Positions 34,570 to 43,960 of a stretch of 64,000 nt of DNA are shown one piece after another. Origin of the DNA: Psychrobacter urativorans (lineage in GTDB: Bacteria; Pseudomonadota; Gammaproteobacteria; Pseudomonadales; Moraxellaceae); NCBI RefSeq assembly GCF_001298525.1, contig NZ_CP012678.1, forward strand, positions 2,170,001 to 2,234,000, read 5' to 3'. The notes under the pieces were generated by a model. That model was given only the letters and a program-made list of their open reading frames with translations. It had not been told where the DNA came from and ran no database searches. Both the position numbers and the translations under genes were made by a program. Position 1 is the stretch's first letter. Each line of letters starts with the position of its first letter.

Positions 34570-36612
34570 ATGCGTGAAGCGAGATTTTCTAGTCAATTAA
34601 CAGTTTTATCAGTTGGTATAGCGGCAGTATTATGCTCACAGATGGCAAGTGCAGATACGACACCGAGTACTTCCTTACAAACGATTACGGTAACGGCGAA
34701 CAGTTCGGTACGAGACAAGGTACAAGAAGGTTCTGTGTATACAGAAGATTATACGCCAGCTGCGCAAGCCGACCATTTAAGTGATTTTTTGAATGTTATA
34801 CCAGGGGTTACTGTAGGCGGTACATCAACGGTCAATCAGCGTATCCGCGTACGTGGGCTCGATGATACCAATTTGAAAGTAACGATTGATGGCGCTCGAC
34901 AAGAAGGTACTTTGTTTTATCATATGGGTGATGTGACCATTGACCCTGATTTATTAAAGCAGTCTGAAGTGGCGGTGGGTAATAATTCGGTGACGCTTGG
35001 TAATGACGCGTTAGGCGGCGCAGTGGCATTTAAAACCGTTGATGCCGCAGATTTGCTAAAACCGGGTCAAAAAATCGGTGCCAAACTACACGCAGGTTAT
35101 GCCAGTAATAATGATGAGTTATTAACGTCAGCGACCGTCTTTGCTGCACCAACCGATAATATTGATTTATTGGCTTATTATGGCAAGCGCGATGCCAATT
35201 CGGGCGAGGATGGTAACGGTCGTGAGCTATTTGAAGACAGCAAAGGCGAAAATATCTTATTAAAAGCGGGTGCTTATATTGCCGAGGATCATCATATTGG
35301 CGCCAGCTTTAGCAGTACTGAAAAGAAAGGTATTTTCCCATTCCGCCCAGATTTTCCTAGTCGTAATGACGCGCCAATACCGCAAAATATTAAACGCGAT
35401 ACTTATGGGCTAGATTACACTTATAATCCGGCAAGCAAGTTGATAGATGTTGATGCCAATGTTTATCAAACCAAAACCCGCATTTTACGTGATTCTGACT
35501 ATGTTACAAAACCCGGATTTGAGTTTGATGCACAGGTTAAAACCATCGGCGGGAAAATTCAAAATACCAGTACGATTGACACTAATATCGGCACGCACAA
35601 ACTGATAGCGGGTGTTGAGCACTATAAAAAAGAATCAGAGATGTCGCGCGATTTTATTAAAAGTGGCAGTGATTCGGCAAAAAACACCTCTGTATATTTA
35701 GAAGACCAATGGCAAAACGGTAAGTTAACTTTAACGCCCGGTGTGCGTTATGACCGCTATGAATCTCCTGAGTTCGTTGCTGGTGGCAAAACGTACGATA
35801 ATGTCGTCGGCGCACTTGCTGCCAGTTATGAAATTGCCCCAATGACGCAAGTGTTTGCCAGTTATACGCAGTTATTTAATGGTCCTGATCTCAGCCAAGC
35901 GATTTTTAATTCGGACGGTGACAATACTTACGTCAATAGCAATTTAAAAGCCGAAGAAGGGTCAAATGCTGAAATTGGTATTGTCAAGACATTGCGCGAC
36001 TTAACGGTAGCAGGCGATGCGCTACAATTGAGTGCTAAATACTTTGAAACCGATATCGAAAACTTTATTCAATTTGTACGTTCTGGCGGTACTCGTGTTG
36101 GCTTAGACTGCGCAACTGGACAATCTGGCGGTACTTGCCAAGGTGTGGTAAATAGCGACGAAGATTATAAAATCAAAGGTGTTGAGCTTGCCGCTGATTA
36201 TAAAGTGGATAACTTTAGTATGGGTTTGAGCTATGCTCGCGCGCGTAGTAAAGGTGACAAAACAGGCGATAGCATTCCGTCAGTGACTGGCAGTGGTTCG
36301 AACTCAGGCGATCGTTACATGGTGAACTTGAACTATGAGCCAAATGATGTCATTGGTCTAGGCTGGCGCAGTACTTATGTGGCATCGATCACAGACAACA
36401 AACAAAATACCAAGCCAAATTATGATGTGCATGATGTGTATATGAACTATACACCACGTCAAATGGACAATCTAAAGGCGACGGTTGGGGTATATAATAT
36501 CTTTGATGAAGCTTACGCTAGCCACTCATCTCGCTTAAATACCGCTGATGATGCCGCTACAGACTTTGAGCCAGGTCGCAACATTAAAGCGTCATTGACC
36601 TATCAGTTCTAA
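34570..36612 (+). CDS. TonB-dependent outer-membrane receptor (haemoglobin/transferrin-type family)
   Basis: 680 residues. Signal peptide cleaved after about ASA (residue 28). A TonB box-like LQTITVTA follows. The plug domain shows FLNVIPGVTVGGTSTVNQRIRVRG and DALGGAVAFKTVDAADLL. The 22-strand barrel ends in the C-terminal Phe of an outer-membrane protein (LTYQF). Plug wording resembles the haem/haemoglobin receptor group more than catecholate siderophore receptors, yet a siderophore transporter is nearby; the ligand is open. Preceded by a Fur-like site, followed by a terminator and the PepSY gene. Confidence 0.88.
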   Translation: MREARFSSQLTVLSVGIAAVLCSQMASADTTPSTSLQTITVTANSSVRDKVQEGSVYTEDYTPAAQADHLSDFLNVIPGVTVGGTSTVNQRIRVRGLDDTNLKVTIDGARQEGTLFYHMGDVTIDPDLLKQSEVAVGNNSVTLGNDALGGAVAFKTVDAADLLKPGQKIGAKLHAGYASNNDELLTSATVFAAPTDNIDLLAYYGKRDANSGEDGNGRELFEDSKGENILLKAGAYIAEDHHIGASFSSTEKKGIFPFRPDFPSRNDAPIPQNIKRDTYGLDYTYNPASKLIDVDANVYQTKTRILRDSDYVTKPGFEFDAQVKTIGGKIQNTSTIDTNIGTHKLIAGVEHYKKESEMSRDFIKSGSDSAKNTSVYLEDQWQNGKLTLTPGVRYDRYESPEFVAGGKTYDNVVGALAASYEIAPMTQVFASYTQLFNGPDLSQAIFNSDGDNTYVNSNLKAEEGSNAEIGIVKTLRDLTVAGDALQLSAKYFETDIENFIQFVRSGGTRVGLDCATGQSGGTCQGVVNSDEDYKIKGVELAADYKVDNFSMGLSYARARSKGDKTGDSIPSVTGSGSNSGDRYMVNLNYEPNDVIGLGWRSTYVASITDNKQNTKPNYDVHDVYMNYTPRQMDNLKATVGVYNIFDEAYASHSSRLNTADDAATDFEPGRNIKASLTYQF

Positions 36613-36662
36613 ATCACTACTGATTGATGAATAATGGATTGACTAATAAAAGATTGAGAAGT

Positions 36663-36700
36663 AAAAAAGCCAGCTGTCTGTAGATGAGAGCTGGCTTTTT
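36663..36700. terminator. Terminator after the TonB-dependent receptor
   Basis: GCCAGCT (36669-36675) pairs with AGCTGGC (36689-36695), with flanking A- and T-runs. Confidence 0.88.
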
Positions 36701-36784
36701 ATTGCACATTCTTCACAAGTTATTATCAATCAAGCCTTGGTTGTATCACGACCATTTATCTACATTAATAAAGAATAATAACCA

Positions 36785-38143
36785 ATGATTTTATTTAATC
36801 CACGCCCAACCTGCCTTTGGATTCATCGTTATACTGGACTTGCGATAGCAGCTTTTTTAATTATTGCGGCTATTACAGGCTCGTTGCTAGCATTTCATGA
36901 TGAGTTAGACGATATCTTTAATCAGCGTTTGGCTTATGTTGAGGATAGTCAAATGTCGACGCTAGCTATTGCTGTGCTTCATGACAAGGTAGTCAGTGCC
37001 TATCCAGAATATGGTTTTTCAACCATGCCAACTGCCATTGAACCAAAAAAATCAGCCGTCTTTATAGTTGATAAATTCCGAGGAAATAATAAAGTTAATC
37101 CTGAGCCATTATTCCAAGAAGTTTATATTCATCCCTTTACAGGTGACATTCTTGGCACACGTGATAAAGAGCAGTGGGCGTGGCAAAATACTATGTGGAA
37201 AGTATTTTGGTTGCACCGCGAATTGTTGCTTGGTGACATTGGCAAACTGATATTAGGCGTGGTGTCATTGGTTTGGACGATTAATTGCTTTATTGGTTTT
37301 TATTTAACCTTTCCAAGAGCGGTTAAAAATAGCAGTATTAATGATAAGTCTGCTATTAAAAAAATCCCTACTAAAAAACGCACTTCTCTATTAAAACGTT
37401 GGCTACCGGCATGGAAAATCCGTACCAAAACCAATACCTTTAAGCTCAATTATGACCTGCATCATGCGTTTGGCTTGTGGCTGTGGGTGATGCTGTTTGT
37501 GATTGCATGGTCGAGTGTGGGTTTTAATTTACAGCAAGTATACCAACCAGTGATGCAAGTTGTGGTCGGGCTTGAGGGCAGAGAAGGTAAAGGAAATAAA
37601 GCTGACAAATCTAGCGAGTTAGTGAGAAGTGAAACGGGCACCGCTAATCTGGTTAACAAAGCCAATAGTATTGAGTATTTAACGAAGCAAGCAAATATTG
37701 CTGCGCAAAAAAATGGGTTAAGCGTCACGCAATTATTGGGTATGCGTTGGGTAGAAGAAGACAATCAATGGCAACTGCGCTTTAAAACCAATAAAGATAT
37801 TGGTAAAAAAGGCGGTGCGTCGTCGATTACGGTCAATGCAGGAGATGGTAGCGTTGAGCGCGTGAATTTTGCTTATCAAAATGCGTCATTTGGTAGTAAA
37901 ACTGACCAATGGTTGTCAACCTTGCATATGGGACATATTAGTCAAGGCGTAGGTCATCTGCTATATCAGATATTTTTAGCCTTGATTGGATTAGCGGTCG
38001 CGGTGTTGTCTGGTACAGGCGTATATTTATGGTACAAAGGACGACAACAGCGCTTAAAAGCTGCGCAAAAGTATAAGCGTCAATCTTTAGAGCTGATAAG
38101 TATTACACCGTATCGACAATCACCGGACGACCTTGATGGTTAA
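36785..38143 (+). CDS. PepSY-domain iron-regulated membrane protein (PiuB-like)
   Basis: 452 residues with four membrane helices and two periplasmic PepSY regions. It starts with the family's WIHRYTGLAIAAFLIIAAITGSLLAFHDELD and has HREL after the second helix. HHAFGLWLWVMLFVIAWSSVGFN and STLHMGHISQGVGHLLYQIFLALIG come later; conserved histidines suggest haem b binding. Such proteins are linked to reduction of ferric siderophores at the inner membrane. The last 41 bases overlap the end of the convergent ATPase gene. Confidence 0.85.
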   Translation: MILFNPRPTCLWIHRYTGLAIAAFLIIAAITGSLLAFHDELDDIFNQRLAYVEDSQMSTLAIAVLHDKVVSAYPEYGFSTMPTAIEPKKSAVFIVDKFRGNNKVNPEPLFQEVYIHPFTGDILGTRDKEQWAWQNTMWKVFWLHRELLLGDIGKLILGVVSLVWTINCFIGFYLTFPRAVKNSSINDKSAIKKIPTKKRTSLLKRWLPAWKIRTKTNTFKLNYDLHHAFGLWLWVMLFVIAWSSVGFNLQQVYQPVMQVVVGLEGREGKGNKADKSSELVRSETGTANLVNKANSIEYLTKQANIAAQKNGLSVTQLLGMRWVEEDNQWQLRFKTNKDIGKKGGASSITVNAGDGSVERVNFAYQNASFGSKTDQWLSTLHMGHISQGVGHLLYQIFLALIGLAVAVLSGTGVYLWYKGRQQRLKAAQKYKRQSLELISITPYRQSPDDLDG

Positions 38144-38861
38144 GTACGGTCACATCAACGTTATAGAGGTCTTTCATGGTTTCTTTGGTAATTACATCGA
38201 CTGGGCGACCGATTGCCATTACCTGTCCGTCTTTCATCGTCACAACGGTATCAGCGAATTGCGCGGCTTGATTGATATCATGTAAGACGATGACCACCGT
38301 TTTTTGCTGAGTATGACTTAATTCACGTAGCTCACGCATCAAGCGTCCAGAATGATACATGTCCAAATTATTCAACGGCTCATCGAGTAATAAATACGGC
38401 GTATCTTGGCAAACAATCATCGCAATCAGCACACGTTGCCGCTGTCCACCAGAGAGCGCAGATAAAAAACGATCGGCTAATGGTTCAAGCTCAAAGCGCT
38501 CGATAATCTCATCTACTTTTTGCTGATCTTTCGCAGTGGGTCGTCCTTGATGATACGGATAGCGCCCGAACATCAGTAGCTCATGCACCCGCAGTCGCCC
38601 TTGGACTTGATTATCTTGACTGAGCATCGCTACCGTCGTGGCAAGCGTGCGTGCATCGCATTGGACAATATCGTGCTCAGAAAAACTGACTTGTCCACTT
38701 TGCAGCGGTTGCAGGCGTGCCATTACCGAAAACAACGTTGATTTACCCGCGCCATTGGGACCAATTAAGGCAATGACTTGTGAGGATGGCAAAGATAAGC
38801 TAATGTCATGTAAGATTTTTTGCTTGCCAATATGATGCGATACGCCAGTTATTTTAATCAT
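38103..38861 (-). CDS. Siderophore ABC transporter ATPase (FatE/CeuD-like)
   Basis: 252 residues, FepC-type ATPase. Walker A GPNGAGKST (residues 34-42), Q-loop MLSQDNQVQGRLRVHELLMFGRYP, signature LSGGQRQRVLIAM, Walker B YLLLDEPLNNLD, switch His VIVLHDINQAAQFAD. The FGRYPYHQGR stretch is typical of the FatE/CeuD/VctC group that imports catecholate or petrobactin-type siderophores. Last gene of the minus-strand siderophore operon. Its 3' end overlaps the PepSY gene tail-to-tail by 41 bp. Confidence 0.9.
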   Translation of the reverse strand: MIKITGVSHHIGKQKILHDISLSLPSSQVIALIGPNGAGKSTLFSVMARLQPLQSGQVSFSEHDIVQCDARTLATTVAMLSQDNQVQGRLRVHELLMFGRYPYHQGRPTAKDQQKVDEIIERFELEPLADRFLSALSGGQRQRVLIAMIVCQDTPYLLLDEPLNNLDMYHSGRLMRELRELSHTQQKTVVIVLHDINQAAQFADTVVTMKDGQVMAIGRPVDVITKETMKDLYNVDVTVLNHQGRPVIVDTV

Positions 38862-38904
38862 AATCGTTCTTATTTTTAGCTGAATGTGTAATAAACTCTA
38901 AACC

Positions 38905-39936
38905 TTAACGGCGCTGTGACATAAATATCAATGCTAAAAATACCAAGCCACCTGCCAATTCAATGACTACTGACAATAAGCCAGCCATACCTAAGACTTG
39001 CTCGAACACAGTTTGACCCAGCACTAAACAAATCATCGCTACTAAACTGACTAATATCAAGCGTTCGCTATGATACATATTACGCGCCATGCGATTAGTC
39101 AATGCACAGACCAATAAACCAAAAAAAGTCACTGGTCCAACCAATGCCGTGGCGGTTGCGACCAAGACGGCGATAACGGTTAATAACCCAAAGGCTAAAC
39201 GTTGATAATTTATACCGAGATTAATAGCCTGCGCTTTACCAAGCATCAATACATCACATTTAAAACGCCAACGCCAAATAAATAGTGCACTCACCACACA
39301 AATAAAGAGACTGATACCAAGGAGCTGCGGATTGACAGTATTAAATTGTGCATAACTTGCCGATTGCACCACCACAAAATCATCTGGATTAATCAGCCGC
39401 GCAATCAGTGCTGATAAGCTGCGAAACAACACGCCAAAGATGACGCCGACTAATATCAGCCGTGTTAAATCCTGACTGCTTTTGGAGAATAGTAGTTTAA
39501 ATAGCAATAGCGACGCGCCAAACATCAACACAATCTCAAGTGAAAATTTAGCAATCAGATTAAGACTGGTAAAGCTAATCGCGCCCAAGAAAAACACTAG
39601 TAAGCTTTGGAGCAATACATACAGCGAATCAAAGCCCAACAATGAGGGCGTCAAAATAGGATTGTGGGTTAAGGTTTGAAATAGCAGAGTAGAGACGCCA
39701 ATCGCATAACCGACTACCATCAGCGCCAAGAGTTTTTTACCGCGCAGTGGCAAGGCAAAGTCCCAATGCCCATGAACATTAACCGTCAAAAATAAAATGG
39801 CTGAAATGAGTAAAATGATCGTAGCAATGAATTTGGGATGCTGAGCAATCACTGACCATAACCTTGATGGTTTGGTAGATGAGGACAACTGAGGTATATC
39901 TATATCTGCTGTAGTTGAGGCGGAATGTGAATGCAT
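38905..39936 (-). CDS. Siderophore ABC transporter permease (FatC/CeuC-like)
   Basis: FecCD-family permease, 343 residues, about nine to ten helices after a 30-residue cytosolic tail. LFQTLTHNPILTPSLLGFDSLYVLLQSL is the group's first signature (NPILTPS...GFDSLY). ALVGPVTFFGLLVCALTNRMAR and GMAGLLSVVIELAGGLVFL are the later conserved blocks. Together with the next gene upstream it forms the heterodimeric channel. 43 bp separate it from the ATPase gene. Confidence 0.9.
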   Translation of the reverse strand: MHSHSASTTADIDIPQLSSSTKPSRLWSVIAQHPKFIATIILLISAILFLTVNVHGHWDFALPLRGKKLLALMVVGYAIGVSTLLFQTLTHNPILTPSLLGFDSLYVLLQSLLVFFLGAISFTSLNLIAKFSLEIVLMFGASLLLFKLLFSKSSQDLTRLILVGVIFGVLFRSLSALIARLINPDDFVVVQSASYAQFNTVNPQLLGISLFICVVSALFIWRWRFKCDVLMLGKAQAINLGINYQRLAFGLLTVIAVLVATATALVGPVTFFGLLVCALTNRMARNMYHSERLILVSLVAMICLVLGQTVFEQVLGMAGLLSVVIELAGGLVFLALIFMSQRR

Positions 39937-40005
39937 ATGCTAATCTTCTCAAAGAGAATGGCAGGTAAAATAATCAAGTTAGGAATGATAAGTCGGTTAT
40001 AAAAG

Positions 40006-41109
40006 TCAGGATTCGGCAGGCGCACGTAATAGCAGCCATAAAAATATCACTGTACCGACCACGCCAAACACGGTTGCTACTGGAATCTCGAACGGATAAC
40101 GAATAGAGCGCCCGATAATATCGCAGAGTAATACCGCTGAAGCACCAAGCAATGCAACCGCTGGCAAGCTGCGCCTGAGCTTATCGCCCATAATACGACT
40201 GACGATATTCGGCACGATTAGACCAATAAATGGAATCATCCCAACCGTAACTACAACCACGGCACTCATCATGGCGACCATGCCGACGCCAATCCACGTT
40301 ACATGACGCTTACTGATGCCTAAATTTAAAGCAATATTGTCTCCCAAACCAATGATAGTCAGTTTGTCGGCGATAATATAAGCGATAATGCAAAGTACGC
40401 CAGTGAACCAAAGCAGCTCATAGCGTCCTGCTAACACGCTTGAGAAGTCGCCAAATTGCCAAACGCTGAGCATCTGTAACGTCTCAGTTTGATAAGCGAT
40501 AAATGTAGTAATAGCATCAATAATGCCGCCAAACACAATGCCTATCAGCGGAATCATCAAAAAGTCAGTTGGCGGGATACGGTGAATAAGTAGCATAAAG
40601 AGCATCATGCCAAATACCGCAGCGATGGTTGCCACACCCATTTTAATAATCAAAGCGCTGGCAGGAAAAAATAAACTCACTACTAATAAACCCAATGCAG
40701 CACTTTGGGTTGCACCCACCATTGACGGTTCAACGAAGCGATTTTTAAGCACCACTTGGATAATCATGCCCGCAACCGCCATGGCAATACCGGTCAAAAT
40801 AATAGCAATAGTCCGCGGCAAACGGCTGACCAACATCAATGAGCTGTCAGAATTGGCGCTGTGATTGATAAGGCTATGAAAAATCCCTGACCATGAAAAA
40901 TCCGCCACACCAATCGATAAACTTAGCAATACCAACAGCGCCATCACAATGAGGCTTGCTGTATTGATTAACCAAGGTGGGATTTTTGTATGGCGCGGCT
41001 TATGGTTAGGATAACTGCTAATATTCCGCTGCCACCGCGATTGGGCAGTGGGCAAAGAGCTGCTAGGGTTGTCAATATCGACAGTAGTATGATTAGAAAA
41101 TAGTGACAT
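40006..41109 (-). CDS. Siderophore ABC transporter permease (FatD/CeuB-like)
   Basis: FecCD-family permease of 367 residues with a longer N-terminal cytosolic tail (~45 residues). Signature blocks: SRLPRTIAIILTGIAMAVAG, KNRFVEPSMVGATQSAALG, VGMIPFIGLIVPNIVSRIMGD and GRSIRYPFEIPVATVFGVVG. The KNRFVEPS...GA form is typical of the FatD/CeuB subunit. 69 bp from its partner permease and 99 bp from the binding protein. Confidence 0.9.
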   Translation of the reverse strand: MSLFSNHTTVDIDNPSSSLPTAQSRWQRNISSYPNHKPRHTKIPPWLINTASLIVMALLVLLSLSIGVADFSWSGIFHSLINHSANSDSSLMLVSRLPRTIAIILTGIAMAVAGMIIQVVLKNRFVEPSMVGATQSAALGLLVVSLFFPASALIIKMGVATIAAVFGMMLFMLLIHRIPPTDFLMIPLIGIVFGGIIDAITTFIAYQTETLQMLSVWQFGDFSSVLAGRYELLWFTGVLCIIAYIIADKLTIIGLGDNIALNLGISKRHVTWIGVGMVAMMSAVVVVTVGMIPFIGLIVPNIVSRIMGDKLRRSLPAVALLGASAVLLCDIIGRSIRYPFEIPVATVFGVVGTVIFLWLLLRAPAES

Positions 41110-41208
41110 AACGGCGGATAGCTTATTACTGGTTTACAAATGGTGATTTAAATTTTCTTACCTGATATTGATAACTCAAAAAATTTAGAGTTTATAAAAC
41201 AGTACCTG

Positions 41209-42243
41209 TTACTTGGCGTTCGCAAATGCGGTTTTAATCGCCGTTAAATCTTGCATCCACTGCTGATAACCACCAAAAGCTAAATAAGAATCTGGACTCA
41301 GATAAACCACTTGGTTTTTCTTCCATGCCGTGGTTTGCGCAACCAATGGATTATCCAATACGGCTTTGGCACCCACACTGTCTTCACCAATAGCGGCACT
41401 GCGATCAATTACGAATAACCAATCAGGATTGGTTTTTTGCAAATATTCAAAGGATACTGGCTGACCATGTTTGGCATCTTCAATCTTGCCATCTACCATC
41501 GGCACACCTAACACCGTATGCACAAAGCCAAAGCGTGATTTATAACCATAGGCTGACAGCTTATTACCATTGACCATCACCACCAAGCCATTGCCTTTAT
41601 TCTTGGTTAAAGGTTTGGTTTCTTCAATCAGACCGTCAATGTTACTTTGGAGCTTAGCCGCTTGATCGCTTTTACCGAACAGTGCGCCTAAGTCATGTAA
41701 ACGCTGCTTGCTTGATTCATAAATATTAGCGGTATCAATACTCATATCGAGCGTTGGGGCAATATTTGACAGCTCATTGTATTTTTCTGCCATCCGTGAA
41801 CCGACTAAAATAGCTTGCGGTTGCATGGCATTTAATGCTTCAAGGTCAGGCTCAAAAACAGTACCCATTTCTTTCGGGTCAGGCTGTTTTTTTGATTGTA
41901 AATTATCCAAATGCAGACCACTTGGCTTACCATCAATAGCCACATCTAGCGCTGCTAAATCTTGCATTAACGTCATGTCATACACCACAATCGGTGATGG
42001 ATTAATCGGTAAACTCACTTTGCCTTTAACTGTATCAACATCGATAGTGCTGGCAGAGACAGCGTCATTATCAGACGCCGTAGAGGTCGCATTTTCCGTT
42101 GACGCAGTATCGCTAGATTCAGGCGATGAACAGCCTGTTAGGCTGATGCTGGCAAGCAAGGCGGCGGTCATAGCGGTTAACAGAGGACGTTTGAATAAAG
42201 AAGACGTGACAGAATTAGTCGTAGCAGGGATATTGGTAAACAT
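41209..42243 (-). CDS. Siderophore-binding lipoprotein (FatB/CeuE-like)
   Basis: 344 residues from the ATG at 42243 (the frame is open 26 codons further upstream without a signal). N-terminal tail, hydrophobic stretch AMTAALLASISLTGC with lipobox Cys, then a Ser/Thr/Asp linker. Cluster-A class fold: NPSPIVVYDMTLMQDLAALDV, FEPDLEALNAMQPQAILVGSR, NGKLSAYG-like NGNKLSAYGYKSRFGFVH and LFVIDRSAAIGE. The DMTLMQDLAAL and YLAFGGYQQ patterns fit the FatB/CeuE/YclQ group. First gene of the operon. Confidence 0.9.
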   Translation of the reverse strand: MFTNIPATTNSVTSSLFKRPLLTAMTAALLASISLTGCSSPESSDTASTENATSTASDNDAVSASTIDVDTVKGKVSLPINPSPIVVYDMTLMQDLAALDVAIDGKPSGLHLDNLQSKKQPDPKEMGTVFEPDLEALNAMQPQAILVGSRMAEKYNELSNIAPTLDMSIDTANIYESSKQRLHDLGALFGKSDQAAKLQSNIDGLIEETKPLTKNKGNGLVVMVNGNKLSAYGYKSRFGFVHTVLGVPMVDGKIEDAKHGQPVSFEYLQKTNPDWLFVIDRSAAIGEDSVGAKAVLDNPLVAQTTAWKKNQVVYLSPDSYLAFGGYQQWMQDLTAIKTAFANAK

Positions 42244-42466
42244 AAAACACTCGGTATATTGCAGGTTATAATCAGTACGTTTAGGAAAGATTAGCAAAGT
42301 AGAGAGCAGCGCCCATTTCACAGTTTATATTTTTACAGCTTATATATTGGCGCTCACTCAATGCTTATCGGTTATTACGCTTCGTTTTATTATTAATGTA
42401 TAAAATACTATTAATAACATAGAGCCAATAAAGAGCGTTCATGATAAAGGAATTAATGCTTTTTAT

Positions 42467-42487
42467 CAATGATAATGATAACGATTT
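42467..42487. promoter_or_regulatory. Fur box toward the siderophore ABC operon
   Basis: ATGATAATGATAACGATTTC-type sequence, two to three GATAAT-like hexamers in a row. About 225 bp ahead of the binding-protein start. Confidence 0.65.
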
Positions 42488-42638
42488 CTATTAATAGTAC
42501 GGTTTACCTTTATTAGGAAATCAGTAATTACTATAGTAGACGGGGCTTGTAGCTACATTTAAAAAAGAGTTTTGAAGAAGGTAAGAGAGTATTTAGTAGA
42601 TATAAGAGAGAATAATTATCAATAAATTTATTATTTTA

Positions 42639-42657
42639 TTGATAATAGTTATCGTTT
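42639..42657. promoter_or_regulatory. Fur box upstream of tonB
   Basis: TTGATAATAGTTATCGTTT, an inverted GATAAT/GTTATC pair, about 50 bp ahead of the tonB ATG. Confidence 0.65.
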
Positions 42658-42703
42658 GTATTAATATCAAGCCACTTCGATTTTAGCCAAATGTTAGGGT
42701 GTT

Positions 42704-43855
42704 ATGGAACCAACGAATTTCAACGCGCCACCACGTAAATTGACCTTGATTGCTATCAGTGGCGTTGTGGGGTTGCATGTGCTCACGGCAATGGCGTTGG
42801 TTGCCATAAAACCCGCGCCGCCTATTGATAAAGTGATGGAAACGCCACCTATCGAAATACAAATGATAACGCTGCCTGTTGAAGTGCAAGAACTTGAAAC
42901 TGTCAAAGAGAAGGTAAAGCTTGAAAATACGCCAGCGCCTACTCCTGTTTCTCAAGTTATCCCTGAAGCAAAAGTTGCTGCTAAGCCTGAACCAGTTAAG
43001 CAAAAATCGACGTCTACACCAATTACTGAGCCGAAAATTAAGCCTGAATCTGATATAAAGCCAAAACCTGAAACCAAGCCTAAGCCTGTTGAGAAAGCAA
43101 AACCGCCAGTAGCACATAAAAGGGTGGAAGAAAAAAAACCAGAGCCAATTGTTCATCAAGATGATCTTGTAAAAGAGACGCGCGATATCAAAAATAATGC
43201 CGAAGCTGAGCAAGCGCTAGCAGAAAAACAGCGTCAAATTGATGCGGTGCAGAATGCCCAACGTGCTGCTGAAGCCGCTGCTATATTTGATGCTCAAAAA
43301 GCGCAAGAAGCAACGCAGGCAGCAGCACAGGCAAAAGCTCAGCAAGATTCTGCTATGCGTGAACAGCAAGCAGCAGATGCCAAATCAGCAAAAGCGGCTA
43401 AAGAGACGGCAGAGAAAGCCGCACAAGAAAAAGCGGCGCAAGATAAAGTCAAAGCCGACCAACAAGCAAAAGCTGCCAAAGATGCTGAAGCGGCGGCAAA
43501 AGCGCAGGCAGATGCCAAAGCAAAAGCGGATATGACAAAAGCCGAGGCTGCCAGTAACACCCCAGTGAATTTTAGTGCCAGTAACGCCAATTGGAAATCA
43601 AAACCAAACTTTAGCTTTCCTGACCGTGCCTCAAGGGGTGCTAACTCGGGCGATACCTTTAATGTGGTGTTGGTACTACGAGTCAACAAGCAAGGCGGCA
43701 TTGATAGCGTCCGTTTGGCACAATCCTCTGGCAATGCCATTCTAGATAAAGAAGCGCAGCGTCAAGTTCGCTCCGGTAAATTCAAACCATTTATGAACAA
43801 TGGCGCGCCCGTGGTGGGCAATGTGACTTTACCTATCAGCTATGCCGTACCTTAA
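42704..43855 (+). CDS. tonB: Energy transducer TonB
   Basis: 383 residues: short cytosolic start, one membrane helix (LTLIAISGVVGLHVLTAMAL), a Pro/Lys/Glu region (residues ~55-145), a long Ala/Lys/Gln/Glu helical coiled-coil (~150-280) and a C-terminal TonB domain (~295-383: FNVVLVLRVNKQGGIDSVRL, AQRQVRSGKFKPF). The coiled-coil is reminiscent of TolA and makes the protein longer than E. coli TonB. It couples the proton-motive force harvested by ExbB-ExbD to outer-membrane receptors. AGGGTG precedes the ATG; a Fur box lies just upstream. Confidence 0.9.
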   Translation: MEPTNFNAPPRKLTLIAISGVVGLHVLTAMALVAIKPAPPIDKVMETPPIEIQMITLPVEVQELETVKEKVKLENTPAPTPVSQVIPEAKVAAKPEPVKQKSTSTPITEPKIKPESDIKPKPETKPKPVEKAKPPVAHKRVEEKKPEPIVHQDDLVKETRDIKNNAEAEQALAEKQRQIDAVQNAQRAAEAAAIFDAQKAQEATQAAAQAKAQQDSAMREQQAADAKSAKAAKETAEKAAQEKAAQDKVKADQQAKAAKDAEAAAKAQADAKAKADMTKAEAASNTPVNFSASNANWKSKPNFSFPDRASRGANSGDTFNVVLVLRVNKQGGIDSVRLAQSSGNAILDKEAQRQVRSGKFKPFMNNGAPVVGNVTLPISYAVP

Positions 43856-43960
43856 AATCATCCACTTATAAGCTTATTCAATTATAATTTTTCATGATAG
43901 AACCTCATGCGATAGTCGCAGCAGGTTTATGTGATTGCACACTTTATTAAGGAGTCTGAC

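Larger units (their letters stand above)
42244..42703. other. 460-bp divergent region between the siderophore operon and tonB
   Basis: Very AT-rich, no gene seen. Two Fur-like sites (42467-42487 and 42639-42657) each lie toward one of the two operons. Confidence 0.7.

Noticed and set aside
41777..42271. 164-residue open frame opposite the siderophore-binding lipoprotein
   Set aside because: Lies entirely antisense to a clear gene and has no recognisable features.
42683..43213. Open frame of 176 residues opposite tonB, rich in Phe, Arg and Trp
   Set aside because: It is the antisense image of the Lys/Pro/Glu-rich part of tonB; composition is that of a shadow frame, with no start signal.
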